Below, one piece after another: positions 1 to 9,197 of a DNA stretch of 64,000 nt (positions are counted from its first letter, which is position 1; every line of letters starts with the position of its first letter). A program made the translations under genes and the position numbers. The DNA is from Lederbergia citrisecunda. Its GTDB lineage: Bacteria; Bacillota; Bacilli; Bacillales; Bacillaceae_C. The stretch covers positions 4,129,744-4,193,743 of the forward strand of contig NZ_JAGYPJ010000001.1 of NCBI RefSeq assembly GCF_018343695.1. Reading direction: 5' to 3'. The notes under the pieces are model-generated. The model saw only the letters and a list, made by a program, of their open reading frames with translations, ran no database searches and had not been told where the DNA came from.

Positions 1-2600
1 CCATTACTTGGGAATTTGATGTCCAAGAAGAAGGTTTATACAATATTTCATTAAAGTATTTTCCTATAGAGGGAAAAAGCTCTTCTATCGAAAGGGAACT
101 CTTAATAAATGGTGAATTGCCATTCCAAGGTGCAGCTACTTTAACTTTTCCACGGACTTGGAAAAATGAGTTGGATGAAATAGAACGTGATAACCGTGGG
201 AATGATTTAACACCGCGTCAAGTGGAAAATCCAATATGGATGGAAGTAGATATAAGAGATAGCGAAGGATATTATACAGAACCGTATTCGTTTTATTTTA
301 AAAAAGGAAAAAATACAATTACCTTTGTGTCTTCAAGAGAGCCAATGGTGATCGATTTTATAAAACTATATCAAGTGAAGGGCGTTCCTACTTATGAAGA
401 GGTAAAAGCAGAATATGAAAAAATGGGTTATTCAGAGGCTGAAGGTGTTCAAATAAAGTTTCAGGGACAAGATGCTTCTTTAAAATCGGCACCAACTCTG
501 TATCCTATTAATGACCGATCAAGCCCTTCGACAGAGCCTTATGATATTTCGAAAATTAGGATGAATACGATTGGCGGTCATAATTGGAGATGGCCGGGCC
601 AATGGATTTCATGGAATGTTGAAGTGCCTGAAGATGGCTTGTATAAACTCGGTGTGAAATATAAGCAAAATACGTTAAGAGGTATCTTTTCAGCCCGAAA
701 GTTATTCATTGACGGGGAAGTTCCATTTAAGGAAATGGAAAATATCCCATTTTATTATCATAATGGCTGGGAATTAGAAGTGCTTGGTGGGGATGATCCA
801 TATTTATATTACTTACCAAAAGGAACACATGAAATAAAATTGGAAGTTACGCTCGGTGAAATTGCCCCATTGCTTCGCACGGTGGAGGAGAGCGTTTTAG
901 AACTAAACTATATTTACAGAAAAATTCTAATGGTAACTGGAGCTGTGCCAGATCCGTATAGGGACTATCAATTAAATAAAAATGTTCCTGAAATGATGGA
1001 GATTTTTGCTCGTCAAAGCAAGGTGCTTAACGAAGTAGCAGATGAACTAGCGAGAGTAACGGGTGAAACAAGTGATCAAACAGCTATTTTGAAAACAATG
1101 GCATACCAGTTGGAAGACTTCGTCAATCGCCCAGATACGATTCAAAGAAGGCTGGATACATATAAAATCAATGTCGGCGGATTAGGTACATGGATATTAA
1201 CAGTAAGAGAACAGCCACTGGAAATCGATTACTTTGTACTTAGTGCTCCTAACAAAAAAATGCCAAAAGCGGATTCTTCTTTTATCCATAAAGCAGTACA
1301 TGAAATTGGCAGCTTCTTTTATTCCTTTATTGAGGATTATAACAGTATCGGAAATGTGTCAGAAGATGCTGATGCTGATACAATCACAGTCTGGATTGGA
1401 ACAGGGCGAGATCAGGCGCAAGTCTTAAAGGCGATGATCGATGATACTTTTACCCCTGAAAAAAATATTAATGTGAATTTAAAGCTTGTACAAATGGATG
1501 TGCTTCTTCCTGCAACTTTGGCAGGGCAAGGCCCGGATGTGGCGATGCAAGTTGGAAATGAAATCCCTGTTAACTATGCTATGCGTAATGCAGTAGCTGA
1601 TTTATCCCAATTTCCAGATTTTGAAGAAATCACTCCAAGGTTTAGAGAAAGCGCTATTCTCCCGTATCGTTTTAATGGTGGAGTATTTGCCTTACCGGAA
1701 CAACAAATATTTAATATGTTGTTTTACAGAAAAGACATCTTCGAGGAACTAGGCTTGGAAGTTCCGCAAACATGGGAAGATCTATATAAGATTATTCCTG
1801 CTTTACAGAAAAATCATATGGATATTGCATTACCACTCGTACAGGACCCTCAATTCCCAGGAGAGGTACAAAACTTGATTCCAAACCAAGCTTTTACAAT
1901 GATGTTATTCCAGAAGGATGGAGAGCTATATCGGAATAATGATACATCAAGTGATCTGGATTCTGAGATATCGATGGAAGCTTTTAAAGATTGGACAAGT
2001 TTATATACGAACTATAAACTGCCATTGAAATTTGATTTCCCTAACAGATTTAGAACAGGGGAAATGCCACTCGGAATTGCTGATTATACGTTTTATAATC
2101 ATCTTTCAGTATCAGCGCCGGAAATAAGAGGTTTATGGGAGTTTGTTCCAATTCCTGGAACTGTTCAGAAGGATGGAAGTATTAGAAGAGAGGTTAGCAG
2201 TATGGGGACATCTGCCATTATTATGGAGCAATCTAAAAATAAAGATGCTTCATGGGAATTTTTAAAATGGTGGACTAGCAAGGATGTGCAAGTCCGTTTT
2301 GGTAGAGAAATGGAAGGTTTGATGGGTGCAGCTGCTAGGTATCCAACAGCTAATATTGAAGGATTAAAAGAACTTCCATGGCCTGTAAAGGATTACATGC
2401 AGCTTGAAGAACAATGGCAATGGGTACAAGGAGTACCTGAAGTACCGGGAGGATATTTTACAGGTCGACATTTGGATAATGCATTCAGGGAAGTAGTAAA
2501 TAACGGCACAAATCCTCGTGAAGCATTGAATGATTTCATTATTTATATTAATGATGAAATCCGTGTAAAGAGGAAAGAGTTTAACCTGCCGCTGGAATAG
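1..2600 (+). CDS. Extracellular solute-binding protein of a sugar ABC transporter, N-terminal beta-sandwich modules (5' end outside window)
   Basis: The reading frame is open from base 3 to the stop at 2598-2600, so the true start and signal peptide lie upstream. The visible 865 residues have two parts. The N-terminal part, to about base 930, has two beta-sandwich modules resembling carbohydrate-binding domains, with W-x-V...DGLYxLxVxY patterns around bases 600-660 and near base 10. From about base 1380 to the end it looks like a family-1 (UgpB-type) solute-binding domain, beginning with ITVWIGTGRD and containing the GPDVAMQ and PQTWEDL segments. It would capture an oligosaccharide outside the membrane and deliver it to the permeases directly downstream. 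It is much longer than a normal binding protein (about 430 residues). The substrate cannot be read from the sequence. Confidence 0.88.
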   Translation, partial: ITWEFDVQEEGLYNISLKYFPIEGKSSSIERELLINGELPFQGAATLTFPRTWKNELDEIERDNRGNDLTPRQVENPIWMEVDIRDSEGYYTEPYSFYFKKGKNTITFVSSREPMVIDFIKLYQVKGVPTYEEVKAEYEKMGYSEAEGVQIKFQGQDASLKSAPTLYPINDRSSPSTEPYDISKIRMNTIGGHNWRWPGQWISWNVEVPEDGLYKLGVKYKQNTLRGIFSARKLFIDGEVPFKEMENIPFYYHNGWELEVLGGDDPYLYYLPKGTHEIKLEVTLGEIAPLLRTVEESVLELNYIYRKILMVTGAVPDPYRDYQLNKNVPEMMEIFARQSKVLNEVADELARVTGETSDQTAILKTMAYQLEDFVNRPDTIQRRLDTYKINVGGLGTWILTVREQPLEIDYFVLSAPNKKMPKADSSFIHKAVHEIGSFFYSFIEDYNSIGNVSEDADADTITVWIGTGRDQAQVLKAMIDDTFTPEKNINVNLKLVQMDVLLPATLAGQGPDVAMQVGNEIPVNYAMRNAVADLSQFPDFEEITPRFRESAILPYRFNGGVFALPEQQIFNMLFYRKDIFEELGLEVPQTWEDLYKIIPALQKNHMDIALPLVQDPQFPGEVQNLIPNQAFTMMLFQKDGELYRNNDTSSDLDSEISMEAFKDWTSLYTNYKLPLKFDFPNRFRTGEMPLGIADYTFYNHLSVSAPEIRGLWEFVPIPGTVQKDGSIRREVSSMGTSAIIMEQSKNKDASWEFLKWWTSKDVQVRFGREMEGLMGAAARYPTANIEGLKELPWPVKDYMQLEEQWQWVQGVPEVPGGYFTGRHLDNAFREVVNNGTNPREALNDFIIYINDEIRVKRKEFNLPLE

Positions 2601-2615
2601 GAGGGGGACACCATT
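2599..2615 (+). promoter_or_regulatory. Ideal Shine-Dalgarno sequence followed by a likely AUU start codon
   Basis: AGGAGGGGG at 2599-2607 overlaps the stop of the binding-protein gene and lies at ideal distance from ATT at 2613. This is the only AUN codon in the permease frame before the ATG at 2646. That ATG has no Shine-Dalgarno match near it. The start is therefore probably ATT, a rare initiation codon; a sequence error is the alternative. Confidence 0.5.
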
Positions 2616-3593
2616 TTACCAGAAACAAAGCAATCAGAAACCGCTATGGCAAGCCCCATTGCAGGAATACAGCAGTTTCCTGTAAAGAAGCCGTCATTCT
2701 TTCAAAGAGTGAAACGGAATTTAGACTTGCATAAACATTCATATATCTTGATGGCACCTTACTTTATATTATTCTTTTTGTTTACGATTCTTCCGGTCTT
2801 AATTTCAATTGGTATCAGCTTTACTTACTTTAATATGCTGGAGTTTCCACGCTGGGTCGGATGGGATAACTATGCGAGACTATTCCTGGAAGATGATGTA
2901 TTTTTAATTTCTTTAAAGAACACGATTTTATTTGCGGCCATCACAGGTCCAGTCAGTTATGTTGCTTGTTTTGTGTTTGCCTGGTTAATCAATGAATTTC
3001 CACCTAAAATTAGGGCGTTTATGACTTTGATATTCTTTGCCCCCTCTATTTCGGGTAATATTTATTTCATTTGGCTAATCATTTTTTCGGGTGACACATA
3101 TGGTTATGCGAACGGATTTTTAATGAAAATTGGCTTAGTTTATGAGCCGATTCAGTGGCTGCAAGATCCTAAATATGTGCTTGCCATTGTCATGCTTGTA
3201 CAGTTATGGCTTAGCTTAGGTACTAGTTTCTTGGCATTTATTGCAGGATTACAAACGATTGACAGAACATTGTATGAAGCGGCGGCAATTGATGGTATTA
3301 GAAATCGTTGGCAAGAGCTTTGGTATATTACACTTCCGTCCATGAAACCGCAATTATTGTTTGGAGCGGTTATCCAAATTACTACTTCGTTTGCGGTAGC
3401 GGATGTATCGATGGCTCTTGCAGGGTTCCCGAGTGTTCAATATGCGGCACATACAATTGTGACACACTTAATAGATTATGGGACCATTCGTTTTGAGATG
3501 GGTTACGCATCGTCTATTGCAACGATCCTTTTCATCATAATGATGACGACAAACTTGGTAACACAAAAGTTATTGCGAAAGGTGGGTGAATAG
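2613..3593 (+). CDS. Sugar ABC transporter permease (LplB/MalF type), first pair
   Basis: Inner-membrane subunit with six predicted transmembrane segments; the first is around ILMAPYFILFFLFTILPV. The EAA loop that contacts the ATPase is visible as YEAAAIDGIRNRW...LPSMKP near bases 3273-3345. Known family role: forms the pore with the next gene and takes sugar from the binding protein encoded upstream. The start is set at ATT 2613 because of the Shine-Dalgarno sequence; the conservative ATG is 2646 (315 residues). It is followed after 3 bp by the second permease, so the genes are co-transcribed. Confidence 0.9.
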   Translation: MLPETKQSETAMASPIAGIQQFPVKKPSFFQRVKRNLDLHKHSYILMAPYFILFFLFTILPVLISIGISFTYFNMLEFPRWVGWDNYARLFLEDDVFLISLKNTILFAAITGPVSYVACFVFAWLINEFPPKIRAFMTLIFFAPSISGNIYFIWLIIFSGDTYGYANGFLMKIGLVYEPIQWLQDPKYVLAIVMLVQLWLSLGTSFLAFIAGLQTIDRTLYEAAAIDGIRNRWQELWYITLPSMKPQLLFGAVIQITTSFAVADVSMALAGFPSVQYAAHTIVTHLIDYGTIRFEMGYASSIATILFIIMMTTNLVTQKLLRKVGE

Positions 3594-3596
3594 CCG

Positions 3597-4466
3597 ATGG
3601 CATTTGCATTACCTTTAAAAAGAAAAAAGAAGTTGAATCGTTCATGGTTCGTTACCCTCATGCTCTTGTTATTCCTTGGATTATTTGGTTCCTTTATGGC
3701 ACTGCCATTAATTTATACGATCAATAACGCTTTTAAGCCATTGGATGAAATATTTCTATTCCCACCAAGATTTTTCGTAAGAAATCCGACAATTAATAAT
3801 TTTATCGATTTATTCAATTTAATGGCAAACTCTTGGGTTCCGTTTACGAGATACGTTTTTAACACATTTTTCATCACGATTATTGGAACTGCCGGCCACA
3901 TTATTTTCGCCGCAGCCGCAGCCTACCCGCTGGCAAAACATAAATTTCCGGGCTCTAATTTTTTGTTTCATATCGTCATATTGTCATTAATGTTCTCACC
4001 TCATGTTACAGCGATTCCTAACTATATGACAATGGCTGCACTTGGGTGGGTGGATACGTATTGGTCAATCATTGTTCCATCCTTCGCCTTTTCGCTCGGA
4101 CTGTATTTAATGAAACAATTTATGGAGCAAATACCTGATACGTTACTTGAAGCCGCAAGAATTGATGGGGCAAGCGAATATCGTATATTTTGGACAATCG
4201 TGATGCCCATGGTTAAGCCAGCTTGGTTAACGTTAATGATTCTTCTCTTCCAACAGTTGTGGGGAACGGATGGCGGGAATTTTATTTACAGCGAGGAATT
4301 GAAAACAATGCATTATGCGATGGGGCAAATCATCCAAGGTGGAATTGCAAGGGCGGGAGCTGCAGCAGCAGTAGCCTTACTTCTTATGTCGGTTCCTATC
4401 ACAGTCTTTTTATTCTCGCAATCTAGCATTATCCAAACAATGTCTTCTTCTGGAATGAAAGACTAA
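3597..4466 (+). CDS. Carbohydrate ABC transporter permease (MalG type), first pair
   Basis: A 289-residue membrane protein with about six transmembrane helices and a clear EAA loop (LEAARIDGASEYRIFW...MPMVKP, about bases 4147-4220). It is the MalG-like partner of the preceding permease. The start ATG has GGTGGGTGA upstream, inside the end of the previous gene. No ATP-binding subunit follows, which in Bacillus usually means that the shared ATPase MsmX, encoded elsewhere, energises the importer (inference). Confidence 0.92.
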   Translation: MAFALPLKRKKKLNRSWFVTLMLLLFLGLFGSFMALPLIYTINNAFKPLDEIFLFPPRFFVRNPTINNFIDLFNLMANSWVPFTRYVFNTFFITIIGTAGHIIFAAAAAYPLAKHKFPGSNFLFHIVILSLMFSPHVTAIPNYMTMAALGWVDTYWSIIVPSFAFSLGLYLMKQFMEQIPDTLLEAARIDGASEYRIFWTIVMPMVKPAWLTLMILLFQQLWGTDGGNFIYSEELKTMHYAMGQIIQGGIARAGAAAAVALLLMSVPITVFLFSQSSIIQTMSSSGMKD

Positions 4467-4481
4467 GGGGGCGGAAGAGAT

Positions 4482-5942
4482 ATGAAGCTTATTTCAAGAA
4501 CTATTTGTTCAATTACAATATTGTTGTTGCTTGCGGCATTCGTAGTACCTTCTGCTTCTGCTGATGCACCATATGACGGATACAATTTTTCTTATTGGAA
4601 AAAATCGGAGCCAGCTGCAGTCCCATATCTTCCTGACATGGTTATTGATGGACGGGATTCTAATTTTGGAGTATTTAATGCACCAGACGATCTGTATGTA
4701 ACAAAAGACAAAATATATATATTAGATACAGGAAATAACAGGATCGTTATCTTGGATAAAAATTATGAGTTCGTGTCTGAGATTAAAGAATTCCATAATG
4801 GTAACCAGTCTGACAGCTTTAATCTGCCCCAAGGTATATTTGTAACAGATGAAAATCGAATTTATATAGCGGATACGGGAAATCAAAGGGTAATAGAACT
4901 AACTGGGGATGGGAATTTTGTAAGAGAAATTGGTCCTCCTGAATCTGATGTTATTCGTAAAAACTTTGAATATCATCCAATCAAAATTGCTGTTGATAAA
5001 GCACAGCGGATTTACGTGATTGGTAGAGGAATATATGATGGCATCATTGAATTTGATTCAGACGGAAATTTCACTGGATTTACAGGCGCGAATAAAGTGA
5101 AATTTAAACCCATTGATTATTTTTGGAGATTATTAGCAACGAAAGAACAAAAGGCAAAGATGTCCCTATTCATCCCGATAGAATATAACAATCTTGATCT
5201 TGATGAAGAAGGGTTTATCTACACAACGAACTCTGAAAAAAATACAACTACCCCACTGCAAAGGCTGAATCCAACCGGGACAGACGTAATCCGGAAAGAT
5301 GGTTACCACAATGTTGTTGGTGATATTTATTTTCCGCAAAGGGGAGTTATGGCGGGTGGCTCATCGTTCGTTGATATAAGTGTAAATGAATATGGAATGT
5401 ATAGTGGGCTTGATTTAAGAAGGGGCAGAATCTTTACATATGATGAAGATGGTAACCTTCTCTATATTTTCGGGAAAACAGGTAACCAAGTAGGTACGTT
5501 TAAAACACCTACAGCAATTGCCAGGGTGGATGAAGATATTTTAGTACTAGATAAAGGTTTTCATAATTTAGTTGTGTTTAAACCGACTGAATTCGGATCA
5601 AATGTTAACCAAGCAGTAAAGCACTATCACCTTGGGAATGACAATGAAGCTGCTGAATACTGGAAAAAAGTATTACGTCTGGATGCCAATTATGAAGTGG
5701 CATATGTAGGAATTGGAAAAGCGCTCTTAATGGATGGAAAAAACAAGGAAGCCATGACCTATTTTAAAAATGGAAATAGCAAAAAATATTTTTCAAAGGC
5801 ATTTAAACGCTATAGGCAGGAAGTAATGCGTGAGAACTTTGGTTTTGTCATGGGTGCTATCGTCCTGTTACCGTTATTATACTTCGGATATAGATTCTTT
5901 ATAAAGGTACGAAGAAGGAGGGCGAATGCTGTTGTGGAATGA
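4482..5942 (+). CDS. Secreted NHL-repeat protein with TPR-like region and C-terminal membrane anchor
   Basis: 486 residues. A signal peptide (cleavage after about residue 27, PSASA) is followed by several NHL-type beta-propeller repeats at about residues 65-370, for example IYILDTGNNRIVIL and IYIADTGNQRVIEL. A TPR-like helical pair is at about 378-440, one transmembrane helix at about 455-475, and an Arg-rich tail follows. The propeller would therefore lie outside the cell, anchored by its C terminus. NHL propellers usually bind proteins or carbohydrates; here the partner is unknown. It sits between the permeases and a Yip1-like gene and overlaps the latter by 17 bp, so it belongs to the same transcript. 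Confidence 0.8.
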   Translation: MKLISRTICSITILLLLAAFVVPSASADAPYDGYNFSYWKKSEPAAVPYLPDMVIDGRDSNFGVFNAPDDLYVTKDKIYILDTGNNRIVILDKNYEFVSEIKEFHNGNQSDSFNLPQGIFVTDENRIYIADTGNQRVIELTGDGNFVREIGPPESDVIRKNFEYHPIKIAVDKAQRIYVIGRGIYDGIIEFDSDGNFTGFTGANKVKFKPIDYFWRLLATKEQKAKMSLFIPIEYNNLDLDEEGFIYTTNSEKNTTTPLQRLNPTGTDVIRKDGYHNVVGDIYFPQRGVMAGGSSFVDISVNEYGMYSGLDLRRGRIFTYDEDGNLLYIFGKTGNQVGTFKTPTAIARVDEDILVLDKGFHNLVVFKPTEFGSNVNQAVKHYHLGNDNEAAEYWKKVLRLDANYEVAYVGIGKALLMDGKNKEAMTYFKNGNSKKYFSKAFKRYRQEVMRENFGFVMGAIVLLPLLYFGYRFFIKVRRRRANAVVE

Positions 5943-6552
5943 ATTAATTAAATATCCTTTCTACGTAAGCATCCATCCATTTAAAGGTTTCTGGGATGTT
6001 AAGTATGAAGGAAAAGGAAGAACTAAGATTGCTTTGTCCATTCTTTTACTATTAACGATCATTGCTATTTTGAAACGGCAATATACCGGTTTTGTTGTAA
6101 ATTTCAGTAATCCAAATACATTAAACAGCTTAGACGAGCTAATTTATATTATATTGCCATTCTTTCTCTTTTGTGTCGCGAACTGGGCAATTACAACTTT
6201 GATGGACGGTGAAGGGAAGTTCGTAGAAATTATTACAGTAACCGCCTATTCACTGATTCCGATGGTAGTCATTTATGGAGTGACTACAATCATTAGTAAT
6301 TTCATTACATTTGAGGAAGCACCACTATTCTTTTTATTAGAATCAGCAGCGATGTTTTGGTTTCTTGGTTTGCTGTTTGTTGGGGTAATGACCGTTCACC
6401 AGTATTCTGTAAGTAAAACAATCGCCACCTTTATTCTGACAGCAATCGTAATGGGAGTAATCATTTTTTTAGGTTTACTTTTCTTCAGTTTACTCCAACA
6501 ACTCATGACATTTGTAGAAACAATCTACAGAGAAATTATTTATCGGTTCTAG
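5926..6552 (+). CDS. Yip1-family integral membrane protein
   Basis: 208 residues with about five hydrophobic segments (about 30-48, 68-92, 98-122, 130-155, 160-190), matching the Yip1/DUF1282 fold type. Its molecular role in bacteria is not established. The start ATG at 5926 lies behind GAAGGAGGG inside the end of the NHL gene; a TTG at 5932 is an alternative. The position between the NHL protein and the DUF5696 protein suggests a membrane scaffold for the sugar-handling complex (inference). Confidence 0.78.
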   Translation: MLLWNELIKYPFYVSIHPFKGFWDVKYEGKGRTKIALSILLLLTIIAILKRQYTGFVVNFSNPNTLNSLDELIYIILPFFLFCVANWAITTLMDGEGKFVEIITVTAYSLIPMVVIYGVTTIISNFITFEEAPLFFLLESAAMFWFLGLLFVGVMTVHQYSVSKTIATFILTAIVMGVIIFLGLLFFSLLQQLMTFVETIYREIIYRF

Positions 6553-6567
6553 AAGGGAGGTAAAGAT

Positions 6568-9195
6568 ATGTCCCGGACGCTAAAAATCATTAGCATCTTG
6601 TGCATAATTCTATTGTTAGGTGGGATGAATCCATCTGTTCTTGCGAATACAGAAGAATCCGACACAACAGAAGCAGAAGTAAGTGAACTGGAAACAACAG
6701 ATGTAGATAGTACAGATGTCAAAACAACTGAAGCAGACTCTGCGGAAGAAAAACCGGAAGAAGCTACGATTATTTCTCATCCAATAGGCGCAAACGGAAT
6801 AGACGATATGAAATTAGTAACTTCTACTGATAAGCTTGAATTATTTTTTAATGAAGCTAATGCTGAATTTGCGGTAAAAGAAAAAAAGAATGGAATGACT
6901 TGGTTTTCAAATCCAGCTGACCGCGAAAATGATACGCTTGCAGCTGCTGAAAATAAAGGCTTATTAAATGCTCAATTGGCTATAAACTACTTCAATCCGA
7001 ATGGGCAGACAACTCTCGTAGACAGCTATAAAGATAGTGTATCGAAAGAGCAATTCGAATTTGAGAAGATTGAGAATGGTATAAAAATAACGTATAACTT
7101 CGGAAATGCTTCAAAAGGACTTGAACAGTTACCAAAAAAAATAAGTAAAGAGAGATTCGAATCTTTGATTTTAGACAAAATTGAAGACGAGAAGGTTAGA
7201 AAAGATTTTGCCAAACGCTATAAATATATTAAGGAAGAAAATGTATATGAGCGAAGGGATGCATCCTTTTCTAAGGTAATTCTAGCTAGAGCTGTAAAAT
7301 TGTTGGAAGAGATCGGCTATACAGAGGAAGACTTGGCTGAAGATAAAGCCGAGCATGGAGAGGAGGAAGGAGAGGAGCAAAACTTCCCTTTCTTTACAGT
7401 CCCATTAATTATTCAGCTTGAAGGTAATAGCTTAAGAGTTAACATTGATGGTAGCGAACTGGATTTTAACCCTCAATATCCTATTAATGAAATCCAGGTA
7501 TTGCCTTTTTTCGGAGCCGCTAATAACAGTACAGAGGGGTATATATTTGTTCCTGATGGCTCAGGAGCTTTAATCGATTTAAATAATGGTAAGTTTGATT
7601 ATCAACCCTTTAAAGCACCGATTTATGGGAAAGATAAAGCGGTTCTGGAGAGATGGAATAATCTTGTAAGCGAAACGATTAAACTTCCCGTTTTTGGTAT
7701 GAAGCAGGGAGATCATGCATTTTTCGGAATTATTGAAAAAGGTGATGCTGTTGCTTCCATTGAAGCGGATGTATCAGGTCGAGTGAACTCATATAATTCC
7801 ATATTCAGTACATATACCCTTAAGGAATCGGGTGAGATTACACTTTCGGGAAGAGATCGTTCCAACACTGTATTCTTGATTCAAAAAGGTGAGTTCAAAG
7901 AGGATATCACAATACTCTATTCATTTTTGGATGGCGACGAAGCAAATTACGCTGGGATGGCCGGGTATTATCAAAATTATTTAATTGATAAGTATCAGCT
8001 AGAACCATTAATCGAAGATGATAACACCCCTTTTTACCTTGAAATAACGGGATCAATTTGGAAAAGAAAAACGGTCCTTGGAATTCCATATAAATCATTA
8101 GTACCTTTAACGACATTTAGTGAGGCTGAAAAAATAGTTTCGGAATTGGTAGATGCTAATATTAATAATTTAAAAGTCCGATATACAGGTTGGTTTAATG
8201 AAGGTGTAAATCATAAGATTCCTTCTAGTGTTCACATAGATCGTAAAATAGGTGGCAAAAAAGGATTTAAGGAGTTTTCGGAATTCCTTGAGAAGAAAAA
8301 CATTGATTTCTATCCCGATGTTGCCTTTTCAAACGTTTATCGTAATACGATTGGGTTCAGTCCTACGAGAGATGCGTCAAGATTTATTACGAGAAAAGTT
8401 GCTGAAATCTATCCAATGGATTTAGCCACTTTTAGACAGGATCAGATGAACCAAAATCGAACTTCACATTATTTATTATCACCTAAAAAACTTCCAAGCT
8501 ATATCGATGGTTTCACTTCAGACTATGAGAAGTTAAATATTAACAGTTTATCACTTAGAGATTTAGGTGAACAAATTCATGGAGATTATCGAGAAAAGAA
8601 CGTCATTAACCGCCAGCAAGCAAAAGAAATAGCGGAAGAACAAATAAGTAAATTAGCGAAAAAGTTCCCTGACATACTAGCTGAAGGTGGTAATGCAGTT
8701 CTATTTCCATATGCCAAGTCTATTTTGGATGCACCATTATCGAGCAGTGGATTTAATATTACAGATCATAGCGTTCCATTCTATCAAATGGCTATCCATG
8801 GATATATTGATTATGCGGGAAGTCCGGTGAACATAAGCGATGATCAAAATGTACAAAAGAATATACTTAAGGCACTAGAGACTGGATCTAATGTTTATTT
8901 TAGTATGTTTTATAAAGAGCCTTCCATCATTAAAGATTCGGAGTTTAACCATTTATATTCAGCCCACTATGAATTGTGGATGGAAGAGGCAATAAATATG
9001 TATAACGAAGTTAATGAAGTGTTAAAGGATGTTAGGACAAAACCTATTACATCGCATAAGGAACTTGCTAATGGCGTTTATGAGACAACATACGGAAATG
9101 ACTATTCAGTCATTGTCAATTACAACGGACAGGCTGCAGTAATAGATGGCGTAACCATTGAAGCTGAGAGCTATAAGATTAGACAGGGGGAATAA
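6568..9195 (+). CDS. Secreted DUF5696 protein, candidate glycoside hydrolase
   Basis: 875 residues. A signal peptide (about 1-26, ending SVLA) is followed by an acidic Thr/Glu/Asp-rich linker to about residue 68. Next is a beta-rich region (about 75-330), then a long alpha/beta part (about 470-790) whose pattern of alternating strands and helices looks like a TIM barrel (for example NLKVRYTGWFNEG, IDFYPDVAFSNVY, AIHGYIDYAGSPVN). A short beta domain ends the protein (YSVIVNYN...). This order, beta-sandwich, barrel, C-terminal beta domain, is typical of glycosidases. I recognise DUF5696 but know of no assigned activity. The start has GGGAGG upstream. The next gene begins 3 bp after its stop, so it is part of the transport operon. 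Confidence 0.8.
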   Translation: MSRTLKIISILCIILLLGGMNPSVLANTEESDTTEAEVSELETTDVDSTDVKTTEADSAEEKPEEATIISHPIGANGIDDMKLVTSTDKLELFFNEANAEFAVKEKKNGMTWFSNPADRENDTLAAAENKGLLNAQLAINYFNPNGQTTLVDSYKDSVSKEQFEFEKIENGIKITYNFGNASKGLEQLPKKISKERFESLILDKIEDEKVRKDFAKRYKYIKEENVYERRDASFSKVILARAVKLLEEIGYTEEDLAEDKAEHGEEEGEEQNFPFFTVPLIIQLEGNSLRVNIDGSELDFNPQYPINEIQVLPFFGAANNSTEGYIFVPDGSGALIDLNNGKFDYQPFKAPIYGKDKAVLERWNNLVSETIKLPVFGMKQGDHAFFGIIEKGDAVASIEADVSGRVNSYNSIFSTYTLKESGEITLSGRDRSNTVFLIQKGEFKEDITILYSFLDGDEANYAGMAGYYQNYLIDKYQLEPLIEDDNTPFYLEITGSIWKRKTVLGIPYKSLVPLTTFSEAEKIVSELVDANINNLKVRYTGWFNEGVNHKIPSSVHIDRKIGGKKGFKEFSEFLEKKNIDFYPDVAFSNVYRNTIGFSPTRDASRFITRKVAEIYPMDLATFRQDQMNQNRTSHYLLSPKKLPSYIDGFTSDYEKLNINSLSLRDLGEQIHGDYREKNVINRQQAKEIAEEQISKLAKKFPDILAEGGNAVLFPYAKSILDAPLSSSGFNITDHSVPFYQMAIHGYIDYAGSPVNISDDQNVQKNILKALETGSNVYFSMFYKEPSIIKDSEFNHLYSAHYELWMEEAINMYNEVNEVLKDVRTKPITSHKELANGVYETTYGNDYSVIVNYNGQAAVIDGVTIEAESYKIRQGE

Positions 9196-9197
9196 AC

